Below, one piece after another: positions 55,787-64,000 of a DNA stretch of 64,000 nucleotides. A program made the position numbers and the translations under genes. Location of the stretch: positions 7,279,001 through 7,343,000 of the forward strand of contig CM056875.1 in assembly GCA_029876055.1 (NCBI GenBank), read 5' to 3'. The stretch's first letter is position 1; every line of letters begins with the position of its first letter. The notes under the pieces are model-generated. The model had not been told where the DNA came from. It searched no databases and saw only the letters and a program-made list of their open reading frames with translations. Origin of the DNA: Madurella fahalii (taxonomy: Eukaryota > Ascomycota > Sordariomycetes > Sordariales).

Positions 55787-57924
55787 AGATAGTGGCTACT
55801 CGCACAACCCCTCTGTCCTTTATGCGATTTCACTCTAGATTGGCGCGGTGGTTCAGGGCATCAACTTCATTTGCGTGGATGGCGGGGATAGGCAATGGCT
55901 GTCTGAATCTGACACACTGTGCGTCCCAGGCTTGGGACCTCATAAATAAATGAGATCAACCAATGGAGACTGAGGTTGCATGGGATGAAGAAAGCAGACA
56001 AAAAAAAATACCCGGCCCTGGCGCATAGGCTTTCGTGATGATGTTGCGAGGAGTGCTGTTATGTCACACCTCACTTCATGACTGCCGAACGCCTCGGCCA
56101 TTTGCCCGTTTGCGCTGAATTAAACGACCATAATGAGCACTCGTGTCTACGTTGGCTGTGATGCAATGGCCGGGATTCCAGTGAGCCGCGGGTAAAGTCA
56201 TGTGAAGTCGACAGTTGGTGCTTGAGTGACACCTCGCAATAGACGTTGTACTCTGGTCTCTGCCGCATCACCTTCATCCCTGGCCCCACCCCAAATCCTT
56301 CAAAGCGTCATGGTTGCGCTAGCCGAGCGCTGTATGTGGGCGGGAGATCAGGGACAGTGTGTATAATGGGCGTATCGTAGATCGCGCTGTCATTACATCG
56401 ACGTACTTGGCCTGAAGCCGGGGGTGGAGGGATGATGTCGGTCTAGCCACTTGACTCTTAGGCGTTCGGTGTGCCTTCAACTTCCGCCTAGCAGCATGTT
56501 TAGAAGCATCAATTGGCCGAGCTCGCTGTACGCAATCACCTCATTAACATACGCTCAGGTAAACCCACCAGGTAATGTCTTGAAATGCCCGCCATGTCGG
56601 ATCACAACCGCATGGCCATAGGGGTGCATGGTTCAGGCCGCAGGGCCCCATAAAAGGACATGGCAGCGAGGATTTGGGAGCATCTGGGCTTCCATCCATC
56701 TCAATCGAGGAGTAGAGTACCATACCTTGACTAAAGTATTCTGGGCAAAAAGTAACTGGTCATCTGAGACAGTACATACCGTACTTACGTGAGATCCGCT
56801 TTGTGACCGAGGGTTTGCTGTAGAAGAGCGGGCAGCGACAAACACCGGTAAGAGCGATTACACGGTCCCACTTCAAGGAACCATTCGCAGAATAGGAGAA
56901 GAAATAACTTGTACGCTCTAGATTGCAGGTTATGTAACTCGAGAGTTAGGGATAATAGCGCATCTCTAACCCACAGTGAGAGTCGAGGAGGCCACATGAA
57001 CTACTTAACCGCTATGTATGATTCGGTCAAGCACCCATTTCCACTGCATTGAGTACATTCACGTAAGTGATTATAACTTCTATACGAGTCCATGGCGATT
57101 ACGTATGCCACGCCTTGGGAGCCCATATCCATCGTGGCACCTCCAACACGACCTGCTTGGAGGACTGTGGTTAGTACCCCGGACTCGTATAAGCACTCTC
57201 ATCATCCCGGGACCTGATTCCACAGGAAGGGAGCCACTTCCTCCAGCTCGGTCCTGTAGCAGCGTTCAGTAGCACTCTTTAACACCTTTCCCCGATCCCG
57301 CTGAACCCCACAGCGATTGATACCGATCTGGCAGTATCTTGAAGCGAGAGAATAAGGCGTCACTGTCTTTCTATTTCCATTTCCGCCTCCACGGTTTCTC
57401 ACACCATACGGGATGCAGTGATCTTCTCATGACGGCACTCTCATCGAGAGGCAGCGACGCATTGTCCGTTCGATTCACGAACCAGCAAAGCTCGCTAGAG
57501 TCCGCAACCCTATTATAAATACATTCAGCGATCCTGATTTGTGGCCGAATATTTATTCATCAGGTTACTTTGTCAGGACTTTTCTTCTAGTGGGGGTAAT
57601 GTTGAGGATACGTATTAGTGGATACAATTACTTGTGTTTGGAAGCGTCCTTTGGACTAGGAGTGTCCTTATTCAGCATTTCATAAGATTTGGTACATAGA
57701 ACAGTGATAGGGACTGCAGTTTATTGGTGGTCAAGATGTAATGGGAAGTCGGGAACTGGACTCAAGATGTCCAACTAATATCCTGACCTCCGCAACCTAA
57801 CATTGAAGATCACTTCCATGACGTCATAGGGACAAGCATAATGCTATACACAACCCTAACCCGGAATACAAAGGACGGCAAAATTATATGGGGGAGTTGG
57901 CAATCTTAAATCTCAAATATACCC
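55787..57924. other. Intergenic region, no gene seen
   Basis: About 2.1 kb. Open frames do not exceed 92 codons and none resembles a family. The region becomes more AT-rich toward 57500-57900. Confidence 0.4.
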
Positions 57925-58027
57925 GGGAGCTTGGCTCAGTTGGAAGAGCGCAGGTCTCATACGTTGTATGATCTGATTAAACATCAGAGCAATCCTGAGG
58001 TCGTGAGTTCGAGCCTCACAGTTCCCA
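57925..58027 (+). tRNA. trnM-CAT: Elongator tRNA-Met(CAT) with intron
   Basis: The cloverleaf is clear once a 30-nt intron is removed (57962-57991, between bases 37 and 38; the exact edge is ambiguous by one A). The acceptor stem is GGGAGCT with AGTTCCC, containing one G-T pair, and the discriminator is A. The D arm is GCTC AGTTGGAA GAGC. The anticodon stem is CAGGT with TCCTG and the loop is CTCATAA with anticodon CAT. The T arm is GTGAG TTCGAGC CTCAC. The U-U pair at the top of the anticodon stem is seen in other eukaryotic elongator tRNA-Met. The initiator tRNA features (such as three G-C pairs in the anticodon stem) are absent. Confidence 0.92.
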
Positions 58028-58032
58028 CTTAC

Positions 58033-58036
58033 TTTT
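58033..58036 (+). terminator. RNA polymerase III terminator of tRNA-Met
   Basis: TTTT begins six bases after the tRNA 3' end, the expected position for Pol III termination. Confidence 0.7.
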
Positions 58037-58371
58037 GCCGGTTCTCTTCATCCCATTTACATTTTTGGCAGGTTGATTGTTACTGAGCATCCGGTGAATC
58101 GAAAATGCGAGGGGGGTTTCATGGACTCAAGGTAGACGTGGTGGAACATTTGGAAGCAGGGTGTACACTCGCAGCCCTTGAAGCAGAATATAGGCCGCTA
58201 GTATGCTGTGCATGGCCATACATACTCCATCAAAAGACGGCCAGAAGTCATTTCACATTCCGCTCAAGTGCACGAGCTCGCATAGCCCGCGCAGTGCAAG
58301 CAATTGTCTATTTGCCATTCTTTGCTCCCTCGCCTGCGCTCCTGCCTACTGCGTTTGGTTATACACAGATA

Positions 58372-59936
58372 CTACAAGTATAAGCCCTCCGGCTCTCCTT
58401 CTTGCTTCGTGCGCAAGACTCTCTCCCTGGCTGCGCGGAAGTCGGCCATCTGCACCCGCATCCGGCGCTCCCGCAGCGCCATGAGGCCGGCTTCAGAGCA
58501 GATGGCCTTGATGTCGGCACCGGAAAGGTCGTCCTTCTGCGCAATGAACTCCTCCAGGTCGACATCTTCGTTCAGAGACATCTTGCTCGTATGCAACGCA
58601 AAGATCTTGCGCTTGGTGTTCTGGTCAGGGTTCTCGAATAGGATCTTGCGGTCGATACGGCCTGGCCGGATGAGGGCAGGGTCGAGCGTTTCGATCTTGT
58701 TGGTCGCCATGATGACCTTGACATCTCCACGGTCGTCGAAACCGTCCAGCTGATTCAGCAGCTCTAACATGGTTCGCTGCACCTCACGCTCGCCGCCCGA
58801 CGTCGAGTCATACCGCTTCGTGCCAATAGCATCGATCTCATCGATGAACACGATGGAAGGCGCGTTCTCGGCCGCAACCTTTGGGAATGTCAGTCAAATG
58901 TTACTTAACAGCTCCGTCGGGAAGTTTTACCTGGAACAATTGGCGGACCAACCGAGGGCCGTCACCAAGATATTTTTGGATCAGCTCACTGCCAACGATG
59001 CGCAGGAAGGTCGCAGAGGTCTGGTTTGCCACAGCTTTGGCAAGGAGAGTCTTTCCGGTGCCCGGAGCGCCGTAGAGAATGACACCCTTGGGCGGCTTGA
59101 TGCCCATCTCCTCATAGAGCTCTGGATGCAGCAGGGGCAGTTCGACCGACTCCCGCACCTCCTGGATCTGTTGCTCTAGACCGCCGATATCCGCATACGA
59201 CTCTGTAGGTGCCTTGTCCAGCTTCATGACGCTCACAAGCGGATCTGTGTCGTCGGTGAGAACACCGACAATGCTGACAGTCTTATGGTGGAGCAAGACG
59301 CTGGCGCCCGGCTCAAGCAGATCCTTGTCGACAAAACTCATGATGCTGACGTAGTACTCGGGGCCTGTGGTGCTGGAGACAATCGCGTGGTCGTCGTCAA
59401 TCATTTCCTCAAGAGTGCCGACTCCCATGGGGCTGCCTCGCATGTCGTCCACACGCCCGCGCTCGTCGGCCATCCGGTCGGTAGCATCCATCTCGGACGT
59501 GGGGGCCGAGTTGTCCTTGGCTGCCTTTGCCTTTCGGAGGCGCTCCTGGTTCTCGACGTATTCCTCTTCGAGCAGTAGATGGTCGTGAATGCGCTGCATG
59601 CGCAGCAGTCGGAGCTTGCATCGACTCGTCGGGTAGACGGGAGGCATCTTGGCGGCGGCGCTAGTGCCGCCGGCCTTCTTCTTCTTGCGGCCTACACGGG
59701 TGGTAGGCCTCGGCGGCGGCTCATACTTGGGCTTGTCCTTCTGTTGCGGTGGTGGTGGTTAGTGACGCCCAGGCTGGGCAGCGGGGTGTCCGCCTCGTCC
59801 ATCCGGCCAGACAAACCTTCTTGTCTTTATCATCCCTCCCATCCTGGCCCCCTCCCATGCCCGATTGATTCTGGCCCTGCAGAACTTGTCAGAATCATCA
59901 GGGCGACTGAAGCGCTCTGCCACAGAATCTCACCAT
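58372..59936 (-). CDS. rpt2: 26S proteasome regulatory ATPase RPT2
   Basis: Four coding exons: 59936-59934 (ATG only), 59876-59817, 59740-58931 and 58878-58372, giving 459 residues. The first exon joins to give MGQNQSGMGGGQDG, keeping Gly2 for the N-myristoylation known for RPT2. A Lys-rich segment (RVGRKKKKAGG) and the coiled coil LLLEEEYVENQERLRKAK follow. The OB region is YYVSIMSFVDKDLLEPG. The AAA core has Walker A GAPGTGKT (245-252), Walker B VFIDEID (301-307) and the arginine-containing LIRPGRIDRKI. The C-terminus is EGLYL, whose last three residues form the HbYX motif that docks into the 20S core. The protein unfolds substrates and opens the 20S gate. The identity is firm; the intron after ATG is an inference from frame and conservation. 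Confidence 0.96.
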
Positions 59937-60848
59937 GGTGCCGGTGCGCTGCGGCCCACGCTGGAGCGCTGTGAGGAGACAAAAACTGTGTTGCAGAAAT
60001 GTGACGAATACTGATCACACCAGACGCAGTAGCGAGCGCTCGAAAAGCGCAATGTGATGGCGGCGACAGGTGTCGGGTCGTCGATGGCCGCTTGGAAGTC
60101 GTTGCGTTCCAGGATTGATGTGGGAAGCTGTGATGAGCTTCGTTGGGAGCCGCCAGGCGGCAGAGCGACGCGCCAACTGTGCACGGACCATCTACGAGGT
60201 TGCGGGTACCCAATGGAAATGACGGGAACCCACCGGGGCCTGACAAAAGCCTTGCGCACGGACCAGCAGGCACAGTGTGCATGGGGTCGAGACGGCAGAC
60301 AATCGCCAGACTCGCATCCGACAATAAGAACAGCATCGGAATAATAGGCTCGCCTCCACTTATTGGGAACCAGTTTGCGGGCTGCATAAGCAGGACCGGC
60401 CGGGAATTCGCCTCTCCTGTCTGTCGTGGAAGGACGAGGACCTGAGTGCCTGGTGCGGGAGCAACCAGAAGGTCTGCCACTCTGGCTCCGGGCCCGCAAG
60501 GTTCATTGGAGCTGGGACTAAGGCACCGCGAGACAGGCAGCCCGCCTTCTCGGATTTCTGCCAGGGCTCATTGTTTCAGTGCTTTCTTACGTAGGCGTCA
60601 TATACAAATAAGGTTCCTGCCATCGTTTTCAGCGTCAGCTAGCAACAATCTTTTGGCTCCGCCTGTCGCCACGGGTTTCGACTTTTTAGCCAAGTGCATA
60701 TTTTGCCCCTCGCACCTCCATCTCTTTACCCCTCCAAAGGCTCTCCGCGGCTGTCACTCCACCCAACCTCTCTCGCCGGGTTTCGAGGCTACCTCCAACC
60801 CTCACGCAGCCGAACCACAAGCACAAACGGTCCCGACTCGACTCGATC
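59937..60848. other. Divergent promoter region of RPT2 and UBC1
   Basis: About 910 bases between two divergent genes of the ubiquitin-proteasome pathway. No gene was seen. I did not find an unambiguous proteasome-associated control element. Confidence 0.45.
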
Positions 60849-61764
60849 ATGGCCACCACCCGCGAGCGCCGGATCGCAAAAGAGCTCGCCGACATCCACA
60901 ATGACCGGGATAATTCGGGCGTGTACGCACATCCCGTCGACTCCTCCGACCTGACGCACCTCAAGGGCACCTTTCCTGGGCCGCCCGATACACCCTATGC
61001 TGGGGGCACTTACCAGATCGATATCGTCATTCCAGACATGTACCCGTTCAAGTCGCCCATCATGAAGTTCGACACCAAGATCTGGCATCCGAACGTCAGC
61101 AGTGTGACGGTAGGTTCAGGGGACACCACCGGGCAAGAAGACAAGAAGCGCCACGACCGCTCGCTAACCATGCACCCCCTCTTTTTTTTTTTTTTGGACA
61201 GGGCGCGATCTGCCTCGACACGCTCGGCACGGGCTGGTCGCCCGTGGGCACCATCAAGATGGCGCTGATCTCGCTCCGCATGCTCCTCGAGTCGCCGAAC
61301 CCAAAGGACCCCCAAGACGCCGAAGTCGCCAAGATGATGATGGACCAACCTAACGAGTTCGCCTACAAGGCACACGACTGGGCAGTCAAGTACGCGGGCG
61401 CGCCGAGGAGGGAGCTGTTGACACATAACTACCAGAAGACGCCCGCCCCTGTAGTGAAGGATGACCCGTCCAGGTACGTTCTCCTGAGCATGGATCAGAT
61501 AGCCGCATTCGGCAAGGTCGAACACGTGGGGTCGGTCACATTTTCTTGATACATTCTAACTCGGGGCTTTTTTTTTTTTCTTTCTGCAGATACAAGGGAT
61601 ACAACAAGGATCTGGTAGACCGATTCGTCAATATGGGCTTCGACGTCGACGCGGTAGTTGAGGCGTTCCAGTTCGTCGGGATCGACCGAAACGGGGGCGA
61701 GGATTACGAGCTTGAGGAAGCCTATATGGGGGATATTACCGCCCGGCTCCTCGGCGAGCAGTAG
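60849..61764 (+). CDS. ubc1: Ubiquitin-conjugating enzyme E2 with UBA domain (UBC1/UBE2K type)
   Basis: Three exons, 60849-61109, 61202-61473 and 61590-61764, encode 235 residues. The E2 core has TFPGPPDTPYAGGTYQIDI, YPFKSPIMKFDTKIWHPNV and the active-site Cys91 in GAICLDTLGTGWSPV. The usual HPN oxyanion Asn is present. A C-terminal UBA domain follows (YKGYNKDLVDRFVNMGF and VVEAFQFVGIDRNGGEDYEL), as in yeast Ubc1 and human UBE2K. These enzymes extend Lys48-linked chains for proteasomal degradation. The first intron ends in a T15 run before GGACAG and the second has a T tract before CTGCAG. The gene is divergent from RPT2. Confidence 0.96.
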
Positions 61765-62421
61765 CAGTAGCATCATCCAGCACGAGGAATCGCAAAGCGA
61801 GCAGGACGTGGCTTTTATCTAACAGCGACTGGAGAGGTCAGGGGAAGAGGTCCTGTAGGACATCTGGCGGGAGGGGCTCTCCACAAGCATCCGTTTAAGC
61901 ATAAGGAAAGGAGTTCACGGGCGGCGGGCGACATCTTGATGGGTTTTTTGCTATTTCTTCATTTTAGACAAAGAATGCAGCACTTTAGGTCCGTATATGG
62001 AGCGTAACAACGGACCGAATTGCTGCGGACATTTTTCTCCTTGTAGCTACTGGTCTAGTCTCATCCTTCCACCGGATCGAGACTGGCAAACAGGGACCCG
62101 GAGCATCCACTCACACCAGATCAATTAGTATGACAACGACCAAATACAAAACGCGAGGCTCACAATGCACGAGCGAATTATGCCAGACCACCAAGTCCCC
62201 CGCCAGTCTATAAGTTTAAATCTCACAACACGATGCACGCGCAATCACGTGGTCTTCTCTTTGCTCCCCTGCCGCTCCCCGACCACATCGTATCCCCATG
62301 GACCGCACGTTGGCTCGATCTGAGCCGCGCATCCGACTGCTGTTACAAATGAAACAACACAGTGTATGGAAACATGTACAAGGTTAGCGCCGAGACGGCA
62401 TTTACCTACGGCGGGACTGCA
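61765..62421. other. Intergenic region between convergent genes
   Basis: The 3' flanks of UBC1 and LSC1. No gene was seen. Confidence 0.4.
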
Positions 62422-63761
62422 TTAGAGAAGATCCCGCCTGACGAACTCGTCGCGGAGCGCCTTGCCCAGGCCGGCGGGCGACCGCTCGACAACGACACCG
62501 GCAGCCTCGAGGGCCTTGATCTTGGAGTCGGCACCGCCTTTGCCGCCCGAGACGATGGCGCCGGCGTGGCCCATGCGGCGGCCCGGGGGCGCCGAGATGC
62601 CGGCGATGAAGGAAACGACGGGCTTGCCGCCGTTGACCGTGTTGTTGGCCCTGAGGAAATCGGCCGCGTCCTCCTCGGCCGAGCCGCCAATCTCGCCAAT
62701 CATGATGATGCCGTCCGTCTCCTTGTCCTCTAGGAACACCTTGAGGCAGTCAATGAAGTTGGTGCCGCTGAAGGGGTCGCCGCCGATGCCGACGACGAGC
62801 GACTGGCCCAGGCCGGCCTGGGTGGTCTGGTTGACGGCCTCGTAGGTGAGGGTGCCGGACCTGCTGACGATGCCGATGCGGCCGCGCTTGTGGATGAAGC
62901 CGGGCATGATGCCGATCTTGCACTGGCCCGGGGCAATGATACCGGGGCAGTTGGGGCCCACCAGGCGGGTCTTGCTCTGCGACTTGAGCATCGACGTGAT
63001 GCGCACCATGTCTGCCGCACCGTGTTAACAAACCGAACGAACGTGTCCCATATCGTCCTGTCGCGCCTGCGCGCACTAACCATGCTGAGGGATTCCTTCG
63101 GTGATGCACACAACGAGCGGGATTTCAGCGGCGATGGCTTCCTCGATACCGGCGGCGGCGAGTGGGGGCCTATTGATCGCATAGATTTGTTAGTGCGGCT
63201 CGGCTGGATGATGCTCGGGACTTGCTTACGGCACAAAGATCGCAGTCGCCGTCGCGCCGGTCTCCTTCACGCCCTCGGTGACGTTGGAGAAGACGGGGAG
63301 GCCGAGGTGCGTTTGGCCGGCCTTCTTGGGGTTTGTGCCGCCAACGACCTTGGTGCCTGGACAAGCGGTAGGCGTCAGATCCAACCTTCGCTCGACTCCA
63401 TCGAAGCCATTGTTGGTAGTGGGGATATGGATTTACCATAATCGATCGCTTGTTGCGCGTGGAACCTAGAGCGGCGAACTAAGTCAGCCATCGAACTTCA
63501 ACGCAGACTCTAGCTGCTTGCGCCGAGCCGCAGAATCGTGAACCGCGATAAGCCGCGCAGTGCGCTCGGATAGGACGGACAAGCCATGACTTACGTTCCC
63601 TGCTTGCCTGTGAAACCCTGGAAGAGGACTTTTGTGTCGCCGTTAATGCGGAGGTTCTGAATGGTGGCCGCATATGGGGAAGTAGTCGAGCTGTAGCTTC
63701 TCTGGGCGAGCTTGCGCAGGAGAGCGCCCGCAGGCCGCGATTGCCTTGTGAAAGCCTGCAT
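62422..63761 (-). CDS. lsc1: Succinyl-CoA ligase alpha subunit, mitochondrial
   Basis: Five exons: 63761-63595, 63465-63437, 63356-63230, 63169-63081 and 63011-62422, encoding 333 residues. The presequence (MQAFTRQSRPAGALLRKLAQ) is basic and precedes the CoA-binding domain (TKVLFQGFTGKQGTFHAQ, GGTNPKKAG). Then come ITEGIPQHDM, LVGPNCPGIIAPGQCKIGI and GRIGIVSRSGTLTYEA. The active-site His286 lies in GRRMGHAGAIVSGGKG and is phosphorylated during catalysis. The 29-nt exon 2 supplies FHAQQAIDYG; without it the CoA-binding motif is broken. The enzyme interconverts succinyl-CoA and succinate with GTP or ATP formation in the citric acid cycle, as a heterodimer with the beta subunit, which is not in this window. 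All exon phases agree. Confidence 0.96.
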
Positions 63762-64000
63762 CTTGCTATGTCTAGAGCAGAAGGAGGCGGTCGAAGGAGG
63801 GAGAGAGGGAGCTCGAAGAGAAAAGCGAATGGAGAAGGCCAACGGAGGACGGGGTGATGGTCGATGGTCTTCGTCGTTCAATGCGATTCAGAGTGCTCCG
63901 TCATTTCCCCAAAACAGCGTCCCTGTCCAAAAATGTCTCCAGCTTCGACCAACAGGACGCCGCAGTGGTAACAGGGATCCACCTGATGCCCGTTCTGCGG
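63762..64000. promoter_or_regulatory. Upstream region of LSC1
   Basis: Only 239 bases remain to the edge. It is pyrimidine-rich when read on the coding strand close to the start, as is usual for highly expressed fungal genes. No further gene was seen. Confidence 0.4.

Noticed and set aside
56030..56120. Possible box C/D snoRNA downstream of uL13 (GTGATGA near 56034, CTGA near 56115)
   Set aside because: No terminal stem or guide-like spacing; the motifs are short enough to occur by chance.
1..64000. CRISPR arrays, bacterial operons or prophage
   Set aside because: No regularly spaced repeats were seen; spliced genes and fungal families show this is eukaryotic nuclear DNA.

Overview
The window reads as nuclear DNA of a filamentous ascomycete, most likely a sordariomycete close to the Chaetomiaceae. 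The reasons are GC-rich coding sequence, short GT-AG introns of about 50-80 nt, RPT2, GRR1 and uL13 genes split as in filamentous fungi, and gene families typical of these fungi (AA9 lytic polysaccharide monooxygenase, PTH11-type rhodopsin-fold receptors, HET and NACHT genes). This is inference from gene content; no search was run. I place about 26 protein genes or gene remnants and one intron-containing tRNA.  Layout. 1-31 kb is accessory and gene-sparse. It holds a partial PTH11-like protein (1-489, minus), a secreted tyrosinase (1973-3257), an OCRL-type inositol polyphosphate 5-phosphatase (4555-7725, minus, N-terminus unresolved), a decayed HET gene (8494-11120), a second PTH11-like gene (12994-14323), an AA9 monooxygenase (16002-16783), a doubtful open frame near 18.5-19.3 kb, a NACHT/NLR relic (19550-20314, minus), a third PTH11-like gene (22006-23350), an orphan 605-residue membrane protein (25570-27589), a guanyl-specific RNase of the F1/N1 type (28689-29288) and a small hypothetical protein (30039-30572, minus).  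31-42 kb holds the decapping factor DCP1 followed by a run of metabolic genes: an HSL-type alpha/beta hydrolase, an MFS sugar-type transporter, a Baeyer-Villiger monooxygenase, a cyclase-family metal hydrolase and a hotdog acyl-CoA thioesterase. Together these could import a ketone, oxidise it to an ester or lactone, and hydrolyse it. This is the best candidate for an undescribed functional unit in the window, and it is a hypothesis from gene content only.  42-64 kb is conserved housekeeping: F-box/LRR protein GRR1, mitochondrial AIM18-like chalcone-isomerase fold protein, dithiol glutaredoxin, BAG co-chaperone, ribosomal protein uL13, tRNA-Met(CAT), proteasome ATPase RPT2, UBA-containing E2 enzyme UBC1 and succinyl-CoA ligase alpha subunit LSC1. 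Three of these (GRR1, RPT2, UBC1) act in the ubiquitin-proteasome pathway.  Several gene starts are unusual and were worked out by hand. RPT2 has a first coding exon that is only the ATG. The RNase has a three-codon first exon. The BAG gene carries GTG where ATG is expected, which may be an AUG assembled across a splice junction. The 5-phosphatase has a reading-frame break or weak intron at its N-terminus. Intergenic DNA holds homopolymer runs, TACCTA-type palindromes and one strongly structured block at 24.28-24.42 kb.
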